From assembly GCF_036884655.1 (NCBI RefSeq), contig NC_088355.1, positions 38,135,001 to 38,199,000 of the forward strand: DNA of 64,000 nt. Direction: 5' to 3'. Position 1 is the first letter of the stretch. Each line of letters opens with the position of its first letter. The DNA comes from Musa acuminata AAA Group. Its lineage: Eukaryota; Streptophyta; Magnoliopsida; Zingiberales; Musaceae. The notes under the pieces are model-generated. The model saw only the letters and a list, made by a program, of their open reading frames with translations. It was not told the origin of the DNA and searched no databases. Shown in pieces: positions 1 through 11,068 of the stretch. Both the position numbers and the translations under genes were made by a program.

Positions 1-2063
1 GGGAGAAAATAAATAACATTTTCCCCTGAGCCCACCATTTCTTTCCTTTGCTTGCTGCTGTCTGCATGTGAGAGAGAGAGTCATAAGATTTGTGACTTTC
101 GGTTAAGAGAGAAGAAACTGTAATAAGGGGTTTCTCATACTATAATATATTATTATTATTTTTAAAGTAAATATTTTGTAAAATATCTATGTAACATAAA
201 TCTATTAGCATATTATTGTAAATTAAATTTTCTATAAATCATTTTTTCACTTGATGTCTATCCCAAATTACTCATCAACCATGGTCTGATAATATAAACC
301 ATGATTGAAGGAAATTGATAGTTGCAGGTTGGTCTCTACATATCATTAATTGATAAATGGTTTTTGAAGAAATCAAATAAAATAGATAAGTGACTAATGA
401 TCAGCAATCGTGTAGCAAACTATTAGCCTATATCATAACTAGAAGATCATGAGATTGATAAAGCTGATCACTGAAAGACTCTGGCATTGATAAGTTGTTT
501 GCTGATCAGTGATCATCGATGCCTAACAAATAAATGTTCAATGATCTCTAGCTGCCTATGGATTATTAATTAATGATCTCAATTGTTGATATACTGTTGA
601 ATGTGATCATCAGCCTTTGCTCGATCAGAAAGCTAACAGAATGTCAGTGAATTCTCGTTGCCACCTACCTAAGATCATTGTTGGCTGATTGTCAAGTGCT
701 GAAGCCCATCAACAGATGATCATTGCTTGACAATCAATAATCATCATCACAGGCTCATTGATGGCCGATCATCGACATTCTTTGGGCCAGCCATCAAAAA
801 TTATCATTGTTCATTGATTGGTCACCATTAGATGTTAATCAATTATCAGCTATCTATCCTGACTAACGATCTTCAATAACTAGATACTGGCAACTGTTAG
901 TCATTAATTGTAAACATAGTCCATAATCCTTTGGCTTAAGAGCAACAGTAAGTATTGTCCACCTGGCTGACAGCAGCTCACTATAGCTCAAAGTCACTGA
1001 GAAAATTATCTACAAAAACTTGTGTGCAAGGTCATAAAAACAAGGCCTACTAGTTGGTACGGACCAGCATTTTATGCGTCAGGGATCTCACCATTAACCA
1101 GCATGCTTACCACCAGTTTTCATTTGTTTATTGTTCATACTAGACTTACTGCCCCTGGTATGATTACCGTACCACATGTACTGGCCTTTTTTTTCGTTGA
1201 AAACAAGAATATTGCAAATATTTTTGCTCAAAACCAAGTAACACCAAACCATTTTTCTGATTATCCCTGGTTTTAATAGACAACTGCCTTTTTTTCATTC
1301 TTTTTCTTTTTTCATCTCACAGCATTCTCTCTCTTTTTCTCTTTCTCCCATGCACCTTCTCTCTCCCTCCACTCCTATCATTAAGCCACACCTCCTACCG
1401 ACATGCCTCTTCCTTTGTCTCCTCTGGTGGTTCTCTTCTTCCTTTACCTCCTCCCTCCTCACCTTCTCTTGATACGCAAGTGACTTTCGGGCTGATTAGG
1501 ATGAGACAAATGACCTGAGATCAGCTATCTTGAATATGAACCACACGATCCATCTTCAGTTGGTAAAACAACCTCTGAGAAACAATTTCCCATTTCACTG
1601 AAATTTTGGATCCTGTTGGAGTCAATATGAGAAACAATTTCCCATTGCACAGAAATTTTGGATCATGATGGAGTCAATATGGTAAATAATCAATAGCACA
1701 AAGTCCATAAATAATGAATAGCACGAAGTCCATAAACTCTTTACTGCTTAGAAACTTATTAATCTCTTTACAGCTTAGAAATAGTTGCCTAGTCATGTTC
1801 CGGCTTAGTCATGTTAATTCAAAAAATCAGTTGCACATACGAAATTTCTTAAATTCTTCTGTCCTAATAGATTATATAAGATATGGCACATTATGTCATT
1901 ATCATCCTAAATGGTAATAGCATGAATATCGCAAAAGCATCAAATGCATCAGGACCGAAGAAAGAAAAGAAATTGATAACCAGGATAATCATATTTGCAC
2001 AAAACCAAAACTAAACCAGAAAATCAAACTAAGAGTATATGATACAACATGGAGTATACTTAC
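1..2063. other. AT-rich stretch: large intron or 3' flank of the DGS1-like gene
   Basis: No exon that continues the DGS1-like gene is visible here, although the last exon seen ends in a good GTAAGT donor at 2063-2058 (minus). The stretch is either one long intron or sequence that displaced the gene's 3' half. It holds a segment rich in TGATC/GATCA motifs (about 380-860), a CT-rich stretch (about 1280-1480) and two short tandem duplications (1576-1679 and 1692-1736). The small open frames here look like chance. Confidence 0.5.
1576..1679. repeat. 52-bp tandem duplication
   Basis: Two adjacent copies with period 52 (1576-1627 and 1628-1679) both begin TGAGAAACAATTTCCCATT and end GGAGTCAATA. 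They differ at a few positions. A second small tandem pair with period 25 follows at 1692-1736 (core AATAGCAC.AAGTCCATAAA). Confidence 0.85.
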
Positions 2064-3739
2064 AATGAGAGATAAATATAATTCTAGTCTCTGCAAATTT
2101 TGATAAATCAGATCTGTAGCATCCCTTATCTCAATATCTGTCCACTGAGACTTTGCTAGGTGCTCCTCTGGTATTTTCTCAAGGTGAAGTACAGACGAGC
2201 CATTCTGGCACACTAAGGACTTGTCACCCTATCCATAATCACATGCAGAATGAAAAATAAAAGAATTAGCAACATAAATCTTATTCATACTAATTCTGGT
2301 TGTGTGTGTGTGTGTGTGTGTGTGTGTGTCTTTATTTATTTATTTAGTTATGAACAAAAAGAAACAAAGTAATGAACTATGAGAAGTTAATGCCTAACCT
2401 TGTATATATAATGCGCATGGCCAATTGAAGCTTCTAGCTTCAAAAAAAGGCTATTAATGGCTTCCAATACTAGAGGCAACGACTTGTCAGCATCCTCAAT
2501 CAACATTTCCCCGTATTTGTCAACTTCCGAGTAAACCTACAAGAAAAAATAACAAAACAGTACTCACAACACCAAGACATATATAAAATGCTACTCTACC
2601 ACAACTAAAACCATAAATAAACAGATATATAATGCAGAAAACCTGTGCTAGAGAATTAGCCAGGCAGTGCTGTAGACTGGTCAAAATAGCTATATTGTGA
2701 CATATTGTATTGGATGCAGCATGAGATAAATGCTGGAAGGGAGATCCATTCGTTCCAAGTCTGCTTAACATTTCATAAGTCCCATCGATTAAGGCCCGTG
2801 GTCCTCTTTCAAAGATCATGAAATAAATCTTCTGAGCATTTGTTCCCTAAAATTAGAAGAAACATCAATAAGAACAAGGGTAAACATCTCAAGATTATTT
2901 TTAAAGTGACTCTTATCTTCTAGCATATAAAGAAAGTGATACTAAATTAGCAATGAAATAAACAAACACAACAATCACCTCAGCCCTAGATTTCCAAAAG
3001 TGCAAACTTTTCTGAATTATATGCAAATTACACAATATACACTCCATGATGTCTTCTAACATAAAGGATGCCCTTGACGCTCTGGCTGCAATTCTGCAAT
3101 ATGGAGCTTCAAATTGGTTAGCCGACTAAACAGTTTCTGACTGTTTCTTACAATAATGTGAATACATCAGAATATTAACTTAAATAAAGCGCATCATAAA
3201 ATTAAAAAATATGAAGAGCATGATTATCTCAACAAAATAATTTCGTCTTTTGGGACCTCATTTTCTAAATATTTGATAAGTATGGATGAATCATAAATTC
3301 TAAAATCCACTGATTCTGAACCAGGTTAATATTAAAATCCATTGATTCCAAAACTCCACCGGTCGCAACGCATCATCAAGAAAAACGATATAAAATCGAA
3401 TCTCGATGCAATCTCTTCCACAAAATATTGGCGAAGTGAAGGCGGATCCTGGTTGTCGAAAGCGCAAGACGGCTATGAAAGAACCGAAGAGAGGATATAG
3501 CGAAGGGCTCACGAGAAAGACCGGACAGCGTTCGAACGCATCGGAAGGGGGAGACCGTGCTTCCGCCTGCGGTGGACACGGGAGATCTGGCCAAAAAGGG
3601 GCGGACCGCGAAAGTGCAGGCGGTCCCTCAAGATCCTCCAGAACCGGCTGGAATAGCGACCGATGACGGACGTGGAGTCGGTGGCATCGGTGGTGGAAGG
3701 GACGGATGTAGGCGGGCTCTCAGCCGGCGACGACGCCAT
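2064..3739 (-). CDS. DGS1: DGS1/NCA2-like mitochondrial outer-membrane protein, N-terminal part
   Basis: Five minus-strand exons join in frame: 3739-3513, 3093-2979, 2846-2643, 2536-2399 and 2228-2064, giving 283 codons without a stop. Telling segments are FERGPRALIDGTYE (exon 3), EVDKYGEMLIEDADKSLP (exon 4) and SQWTDIEIRDATDLIYQNL (exon 5). They resemble plant DGD1 SUPPRESSOR 1, a member of the NCA2 (nuclear control of ATPase) family of the mitochondrial outer membrane, which is linked to lipid remodelling and mitochondrial function. The start is the first ATG of the GC-rich first exon. Introns begin GTGAGC, GTGATT, GTTTTC, GTTAGG and GTAAGT. The C-terminal half, with the membrane segments known in the family, is not in the window. 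The gene either continues past position 1 through a long intron or was truncated. The name rests on recalled family resemblance. Confidence 0.78.
2304..2328. repeat. (TG)n microsatellite
   Basis: About 12 uninterrupted TG units lie inside intron 4 of the DGS1-like gene, followed by a short TTTA-type run. Confidence 0.95.
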
Positions 3740-4173
3740 TAGACGGTTTCGTCGATCGGTGGCGGTTCGTCGCTTTGAAATCAGCTTTTGAGGCTTAAAA
3801 GAGACTCGTAGGTCAACCAGTGGACGTGCAATATGGGCCGAGTCGGATCAGATCCCACGGCCTTCGGCCCATTTCATTCTTTAATTTATTTATTTGTTTT
3901 CTGATTTTTAATAATCAATCAATTTCTTTTCAAAAATCAAGTTTTTTATGGCTTATTTCTTTTATGGCTCAATATCGAATTATTGATTGTTCATATTTCA
4001 TAATCTAATGAATAAATTTAGAAGGAAAGTTCATTTCTGGAATAGTATTATTGATGGCAATCAAAGAGATTGAGTCGAATGACTTTACAAAGTCAAATTT
4101 AGATTTATCTATAGTATGCATTAAATATTAATATGTTATCATAAATATTTACTAGTTTCCGTAAGGAAAGCCT

Positions 4174-4176
<3 letters not shown>

Positions 4177-4228
<52 letters not shown>
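4177..4228. repeat. (AT)n microsatellite
   Basis: A run of about 26 AT units ends at ATATATTC. It lies between AT-rich flanks with no gene. Confidence 0.95.
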
Positions 4229-4230
<2 letters not shown>

Positions 4231-5724
4231 TTTTTAGTCCCACATCGTTAGTTTAGAATTTTCTCACTTTACTCTCTCTTATATATTCACGAGAGCTGAG
4301 GCGAGTGTGGTAATCAATTGAGTAGAATTTTATCATCTTTTTTCTCCAAATTAAAAGTTTATTTATTATGGAGAGCATATGGCATGCTTTTCGATTTTAT
4401 TCATAAACTCTCTTTTAATTGTTTTATTTTAATGATGTTTGATTTTCTCATATTGTTCTAAACTAATTCTAGATGTTGTTGTAGAATTATTTATTTATTG
4501 CTAGAGGAAACGAATTCTTTGTATTATGTTTAATTCTCTAGAGCTACTATAATATCATTATTTTCTTCGAAGTAGTATCATAAGATTTAATCTTAATTCT
4601 GTTATTGCACTTCCAATATTCTATTAATGTTTAGAATAACGAAAATTATCAACAATTTCATTTCCTTCCTATACAAGATGTGGTGACGATGATTATGGTC
4701 ATTGAGGATGGACATAACTATTTAAAATCTCAAGCTTTCTTCCATTATATTCGAATAAGAATACGTTAAAAAAAAAAAACATTGAGTTTTTGGGTCTATG
4801 TTTTTAGTTAAAATCATCCAATTCAATTTTCGGTTTAGATAGCTTCATTTGTCATGACAAGTGTTTTAACCATTCTTACTTAAAATAATAAACTCATAAG
4901 ATTGTAAAGCTTTAAAGTATTTTGAATTCTGTTTGGTTTTGTCATTGTATTTAATTTTGCATTATATGAAGTTGTTTCACATTTGATATATTTTTAAAAT
5001 TGTAAATAAAGTGCAAAAGATGTTGATAACATCTAAATTCTAAAAAGTATTTTTTAGATATGTAATTTATATTTGTCTCTATCTAAATGATGGATGTTTG
5101 ATGTATTAGAATCTTTATATCAGGGCTAAAATTTGAACACATATAAATAATAGTGTATGTGAGTCATAGTCTAATAGTGGTTTCATGTCGTGATAAGTTA
5201 TCTAACTCCATTCACGGGTAATCCTTTTCAACTCGAACTTTCTCATCATGCCCAAATACTGGATCAGCTTTAATACTAAACTGATGAGTGAACTAACCAA
5301 TAATTTTATTTGGTCTAAATAATCGATCAAAATACTTAAGCTAGAGTTGTCATAGTACACTCATTAAATCTTTATAATTCAATTATAGTCATTATCCACT
5401 TTCGATGTTGAATTAATTTGAGGTATCACAGCTTGAATATATATGAATGAGAATATTTTTTTGTTATTGAGAATTTTTGTGTACATGAATGGTGCCAAAC
5501 GAAATTATGTTAAGTGGTGAAATACTGAATGATTCTATGCTAAACATATCATATAAGATTTATAACATTATATGTAATAATAATATGCTTAATTATCGTT
5601 TAATAAAGTTTCAAAATAAGATTAAAGTCTCAGTGAGGGGATGAGTTTAGCCGGTCTTCCGATAATAGCAATCGTCCAGCAAAAAAATGAATTGATCAAT
5701 GCCTCGACAAGTAGAAAAGTCAAA

Positions 5725-5935
5725 GTGAAGAATAGAATAAGAATACGCTTTGAGATTCAAGTGAAGAATAGAACATGAACATCTTTTGAGAACAGGAATG
5801 CCCTTTAAGAATCAAGTAAAGAATAGAACTGAAATGGCATTTGAGAATCCAAGTACCGAATACAACAGGAATATCCTTTTAAGTATCAAGTTAAAAATAG
5901 AACTGCAACGCGTTTTGAGATGTACGCCCTCTGAG
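5725..5935. repeat. Degenerate tandem repeat of about 45-50 bp
   Basis: The stretch repeats a loose unit of the form AAGTGAAGAATAGAACnnGAAnnnCnTTTGAGAATC four to five times with point differences. It lies just upstream of the first WAT1 fragment. Confidence 0.7.
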
Positions 5936-6113
5936 AATCGAAGCGAAAGATTCGTGTCTCACATTGCATCATCGTTGAGTACCCCAGCATCCGATTCTTA
6001 GAACGCCAAGACGCGTTATTATGTTGAGCCCCCCTAACCTGCGGCGTGCATAATAACGCCAGCATCTTCAGCTCCTGGTAGCTCTTCTTCGCCTCTCCTC
6101 TTCAGGCTCGTCA

Positions 6114-6625
6114 TGGGTGGCCGCGGCGAGTTCATGCGGATGGGCAATGCCCTACATCATCATGATCACCCTCCACAGTTGGGCTACGCCGGAACGAATA
6201 TCCTCTCTTTCGAAGGCGTCGCTCGGCGGTGGGATGGGCCAATACGTTCTTGCCGTATACAGTCATTAGCGTATCATTCTATGGCGGTATTAAGCTGCTG
6301 CAGCATTGTTACTTTGTGATATGAATCCCGTGTTTACTCCTATTTGTTTGTCGTCGCTGCGAAGCTTATTTCTTGATCTTTGACATCATTTCAGGCCGGT
6401 TATGGACAAAATTTTCTACTACACCTGCCTGAAGCATATATCTCCTACCTTCTCATCCGCCATGAGCATAGACGAGCTTCTTACGCGCGCTGTGGTTTAT
6501 GTTGGATGGTATCAGACCCCGATGGATCTGAATAAGGTGATATACCGGGCGAAGGTGGTCGGAACTCTAGTCACCGTTGCTGGCCCCATGTTGATGGCAA
6601 TCGGTTACCTATTGTGATCGGGGGT
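6114..6625 (+). pseudogene. WAT1-related transporter fragment W1
   Basis: This is a broken copy of the WAT1-related gene. The leader and start (ATGGGTGGCCGCGGCGAG) match the intact copy W4, but a small indel then shifts the frame, so the PYLTMITLQ region reads out of frame. After the exon 1 donor (GTATTAAGC) most of intron 1, exon 2 and the beginning of intron 2 are missing. A piece of exon 3 (from the GGTTATGGAC motif at about 6397) runs directly into intron-3-like sequence and a fragment of exon 4 (about 6523-6600). It ends where the sequence turns into an inverted copy (W2). It cannot encode a transporter. Confidence 0.85.
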
Positions 6626-7031
6626 CTGATACAATTCAATAGAAACCACAGCGCAGCGGCCGTAAGAAGCTCATCTATTTGACTTACCCGCTAAGCACGG
6701 CCACCAAGAAGGTCATGGCCGGATGAGAAGGTAGCAGATGTATGCTTCAGGCCGGCGTGGTAGCAGCGACGAAAAACAAATAGGATTAAACACAGGATTC
6801 ATATCACATAGTAGCAAAGCTGCTGCAGCTTCATACCCTTCTATAATGAATCCTAAAGGAGCCATGGATAGCGTGGCAAAAGCATGACTATAGAGGATAA
6901 TAACGTATTGGCTTGCCCCACTGCGGCGCGACGCGTTCGAGAGGATGTGCTTTCCGGCATAGCCGAACTGGAGGGTGATCATGGTAAGGTAGGGCATTGC
7001 CCTCCGCACGAACTCGCCGCGGTACACCCAT
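6626..7031 (-). pseudogene. WAT1-related transporter fragment W2, inverted
   Basis: Read on the minus strand this is exon 1 of a WAT1-related gene, with motifs MPYLTMITLQFGYAGK and YSHAFATLSMAPL. One extra base near codon 3 puts the family start ATG (7031) out of frame with the rest. Exon 2 is missing, and the following exon 3 and intron 3 remnants are deleted internally. It stands tail to tail with W1 and is close in sequence to exon 1 of W3, in opposite orientation. It is a dead fragment. Confidence 0.85.
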
Positions 7032-7074
7032 GACGAGATAAACCAAAATTACGACACATTTATTCACCAACAAC

Positions 7075-7281
7075 ATTCGCACAAAACCAAAACTAAACCA
7101 GAAAATCATGCTAAGAATACAACATACAACATGGAGTGTACTTACAATGAGAGATAAATAAAATTCTAGTATCTGGAGATTTTGATAAATCAGATCTGTA
7201 GCATCTCTTATCTCGATATCTGTCTACTGAGACTTTGCTTGGTGCTCCTCAGGTGTTTTCTCGAGGTGAAGTAGAGATGGA
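7075..7281 (-). pseudogene. Stray copy of DGS1 exon 5 with intron edge
   Basis: About 200 bp repeats the region 1990-2205, including most of exon 5 of the DGS1-like gene and its GTAAGT donor, in the same orientation and with scattered substitutions. In the copy the Trp codon of the SQWTD motif has become TAG, so it cannot serve as a coding exon. It sits directly beside the 5' end of fragment W2, so a piece of DGS1 was copied into the WAT1 cluster. Confidence 0.88.
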
Positions 7282-7521
7282 CCCATGCTTGTACAAGCTC
7301 GGCTTAGGCTATTTTTCTTTGATGCTTGGAACAGACCCGACCGAATGATAAGATCTTATATCAAAGACAATAGGAAGAGGAATTCCTAACCATGTAGTGT
7401 GGCTGGTGGCCTATACATCACCACTATAAATAAGGAGTGTGGCTGCTTGCTCCTTGTGTGTTGGTTCTTCATCCTCTTTCTCCCTTCGTTTCAGCTCCTG
7501 GTAGCTCTTCTTCACCTCGTC

Positions 7522-9004
7522 ATGGGTGGTCACGGCGAGTTCATGCGGAGGGCAATGCCCTACCTTACCATGATCACCCTGCAGTTCGGCTATGCCGGAA
7601 AGCATATCCTCTCGAACGCGTCGCGCCGCAGTGGGGGAAGCCAATACGTTATTATCCTCTACAGTCATGCTTTTGCCACGCTATCCATGGCTCCTTTAGC
7701 ATTCATTATAGAAGGGTATTAAGCTGCAGCAGCTTTGCTACTATGTGATATGAATCCTGTGTTTAATCCTATTTGTTTTTCGTCGATGCCACAGGAAGGT
7801 GCAGCCTAAGATGACCAAGTGGGTGTTCTTAAGGATATTTGTGTTGGGACTTCTTGGCTCAGTATTTCGTTTCTGCCCATCTTCCTACTTGCATACGAAG
7901 CTTATTTCTTGATCTTTAACATCGCTTCAGGCCTGTCATGGACCAAATCTTCTACCACGCCGGCCTGAAGCATACATCTGTTATCTTCTCATCCGCCATG
8001 AGCAGCATCTCGCCGGCCATGACCTTCGTTGTGGCCGTGCTTAGCGGGTAAGTCAAATAGATGAGTTTCTTACGCTGATGGTATCAGACCCCCCATCACG
8101 ATAGGTAACCGATTGCAATGGTAGGATGGAGAAGGTGGATCTGAAGAAGGTGATACACCAGGCGAAGGTGGTCGGGACTCTGGCCACCGTTGCCGGCGCC
8201 ATGTTGATGGCACTCTACAAAGGACCTCCAGTGGAGCTGGTTTGGAGCAAGCATGCCCATTCTCTTGGATCCAACTCACCGGCCGTCACCGATTCGAGCA
8301 GCAACAACTGGTTTATGGGCTCCGGCTTCCACATCTTAGCCACCTTAGCTTCGGCTTCTCTGTCTCTCCTTCAGGTATGAGATCATTGCTTCTCCTCCAT
8401 CGAGTGAATTGAATGCTTAGGTTGTGCAACTCTTACAGGAGGAAACCCTAAAACAATACTCTGCTCGGCTGTCTCTCTTGACATTGATATACTTAGTGGG
8501 GACATTGCAAGCTGCAGTAGTCACTTTCGTCTTGGAGCACAAGCCTGCTGTTTGGACCATAGGCTTCGATATCAACTTCCTCGCTGCTGCTTACGCTGTT
8601 TCTCTCTCTCTCTCTCTCTCGTGTTTTGTGATCGGGAGAATGCAGCTAATTTGTAGTACAACATGCAGGGAATCGTCACATCCAGCGTCGCATACTATGT
8701 TGAAGGGCGGGTGATAGAGAAAAGAGGGGCTGTGTTTGCGTCAGCCTTCAACCCTCTTAGGATGATCATAGTAGCCATCATGGGCGCGTCCTTCCTCAAC
8801 GAAAAGATCTATCTCGGAGGGTGAGATTACATGAACGACATGTTTATTCGATCTCAAAATTTCCGTGTGCTGCTGCTGTGCCTCGCTTTCTTTCACGCTT
8901 GGTGATTGAGCTTAACAAAACTCTTTGGGTGCAGCGTTCTTGGTGCGGTCCTCGTTGTTATCGGCCTCTATTACATTCTTTGGGGAAACAACATGGAAGA
9001 GTAG
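7522..9004 (+). CDS. WAT1-related (EamA/MtN21-type) transporter copy W3, one splice donor lost
   Basis: Seven exons can be laid out: 7522-7715, 7795-7857, 7931-8047, 8125-8374, 8439-8597, 8669-8820 and 8935-9004. They total 1005 nt (334 aa), as in W4. The family consists of about ten-helix membrane carriers; Arabidopsis WAT1 is a vacuolar auxin exporter. Motifs include MPYLTMITLQFGYAGK, TVAGAMLMALYKGP, SSVAYYVEGRVIEKRG and LNEKIYLGG. Exon frames are open. However, the donor after exon 2 reads GG|CTCAGT where W4 has GG|GTCACT. The nearest GT, four bases downstream, would shift the frame. Unless it is spliced unusually, the copy is non-functional. It forms an inverted pair with W4. Confidence 0.75.
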
Positions 9005-9565
9005 AAAATGAATTCATCTTGAGGAGATAGTCCTACACATTGGATGATAAATGCCCACGTACTTTGTAGGATAGAATTCATCTTGCCAAATCTATATCCT
9101 GTCAAATCTATGGTTTCCCAAAACAGTAGAGTCATCAAGATAGATAAGCATTTTCTTGTACTAACTTGGTTCGATTAATGATTAAGTAATCAAAATTATC
9201 ATCTGTATTAGTGGTCACTTTTTCTATCATGAACTGTTTAAGTCGACTGTTCTCTCTCTCTCTCTCTCTCTCCTGTCTTCTGGCCTTAGATTTATTGTGC
9301 TTGCTTGAGTGCGTTGTTGGACATGTGCTAATGTCAGTTTCGGAAGCAAAACAAGAACGGAAGAAACATTATTATTTATTGAAGAAGAACTCGCAGATAT
9401 ACTTTATGTATGTCCAATGCTTACGAATATAAGAAGACGGCCATACATGGATGGATAATAGATGGAATATAAAGACTTACCACATCTCAACAGAGATTTT
9501 ATCTATTTAGTTATTACAACTATGGAATGAGAGAGTAGGGACGTCCTTTAGCCTCTTTTCTCTTT
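9005..9565. other. Spacer between inverted WAT1 copies W3 and W4
   Basis: This is the non-coding loop of the inverted repeat. It includes a (CT)n run near 9249-9272 and sequence that recurs inverted at about 17850-18330 behind fragment W5. It therefore belonged to the 3' flank of the W4/W5 type of unit. I see no gene. Confidence 0.75.
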
Positions 9566-11068
9566 CTACTCTTGCTTGCTGTTTCCCCAAAGAACAGAGT
9601 AGAGGCCGATGACAATGAGGATCGCCCCGAGAACGCTGCACCCAAAGAGTTTTGTTGAGCTTAATCTCCAAGCATGGAAGAAACCGAGGCACAGCAGCAC
9701 ACGGAAATTTTGAGATGTAATAAACATGTCGTTCGTGTAATCTCACCCTCCGAGATAGATCTTTTCGTTGAGGAAGGACGCGCCCATGATGGCTACTATG
9801 ATCATCCTAAGAGGGTTGAAGGCTGACGCAAACACAGCCCCTCTTTTCTCTATCACCCGCCCTTCAACATAGTATGCGACGCTGGATGTGACGATTCCCT
9901 GCATGTTGTACTACAAATTAGCTGCATTCTCCCGATCACAAAACACGAGAGAGAGAGAGAGAGAAACAGCGTAAGCAGCAGCGAGGAAGTTGATATCGAA
10001 GCCTATGGTCCAAACAGCAGGCTTGTGCTCCAAGACGAAAGTGACTACTGTGGCTTCCAATGTCCCCACGAAGTAAATCCATGTCATGAGAGACAGCCGA
10101 GCAGAGTATTGTTTTAGTGTTTCCTCCTGTAAGAGTTGCACAACCTAAGCATTCAATTCACTCGATGGAGGAGAAGCAAGTATCTCATACCCGAAGGAGA
10201 GACAGAGAAGCCGAAGCTAAGGTGGGCAATATGTGGAAGCCGGAGCCCATAAACCAGTTGTTGCTGCTCGACTCGGTGACGGCCGGTGAGTTGGATCCAA
10301 GAGAATGGGCATGCTTGCCCCAAACCAGCTCCACTGGAGGTCCTTTGTAGAGTGCCATCAACATGGCGCCGGCAACGGTGACCAGAGTCCCGCCCACCTT
10401 CGCCTGGTATATCACCTTCTTCAGATCCACCTTCTCCATCCTATCATTGCAATCGGTTACTTACTGTGATCGGGGGTCTGATACCATCCACAGAAACCAC
10501 GGCGCGCGTAAGAAGCTCATCAATTTGACTTACCCGGTAAGCACGGCCACCACGAAGGTCATGGCCGGCGTGATGCTGCTCATGGTGGATGAGATGGTAG
10601 CAGATGTATGCTTCAGGCCGGCGTAGTAGAAGATTTGGTCCATAACAGGCCTGAAAGGATGTCAAAGATCAAGGAATAAGCTTCGTTGGATTCGTATATA
10701 AGTAGGAAGATGGGCAGAAACTAAATAGTGACCCAAGAAATCCCAACGCAAATATCCACAAGAACACCCGCTTCGTCATCTTAGTCTGCACCTTCCTGTG
10801 GCATCGACGACAAACAAGTAGGTGTAAACACAGAATTCATATCACAAAGTAGCAATTCTGCCACAGCTCAATACCGCTCTAGAATAAACGCTAAAGGAGC
10901 CATGGATAGAGCAGCAAAGGCATGACTGTAGACGACAAGAACGTATTGGCTCATCCCACTGCCGAGCGACGCCTTCGAGAGGATACTCTTTCCGGCATCG
11001 CCGAACTGGAGGGTGATCATGATGATGTAGGGCAATGCCCTCCGCATGACCTCGCCGCGGCCACCCAT
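9566..11068 (-). CDS. WAT1-related (EamA/MtN21-type) transporter W4, intact copy
   Basis: Seven minus-strand exons (11068-10875, 10795-10733, 10650-10534, 10440-10191, 10126-9968, 9898-9747, 9635-9566) have GT donors and AG acceptors and give 334 aa. The N-terminal EamA half carries MITLQFGDAGKSILSK, YVLVVYSHAFAALS and MSSITPAMTFVVAVLTG. The linker contains MEKVDLKKVIYQAK, and the second half has SSVAYYVEGRVIEKRG and MGASFLNEKIYLGG. This is the plant WAT1-related family of membrane carriers with about ten helices; family members move auxin, amino acids or other small metabolites. The substrate cannot be told from sequence. The ATG at 11068 (MGGRGEVMRR) is chosen by alignment with the sister copies; an upstream in-frame ATG at 11137 would add about 23 residues. 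It is the only copy in the cluster with all sites intact. Confidence 0.88.

Larger units (their letters stand above)
3740..6059. other. Gene-free AT-rich spacer
   Basis: I see no gene here. The spacer begins at the promoter side of the DGS1-like gene. It contains an (AT)n run at about 4177-4228, followed by AGTCCCACATCG, a sequence I associate with plant LTR-type repeats. There is also a degenerate tandem array at 5725-5935. Most of it is probably old repeat sequence, but I cannot assign a family. Confidence 0.6.

Noticed and set aside
6520..6545. GGTATCAGACCCC-like phrases resembling a tRNA-primer binding site in the WAT1 cluster
   Set aside because: They recur as part of intron 3 in every WAT1 copy and no LTR adjoins them, so the resemblance is accidental.
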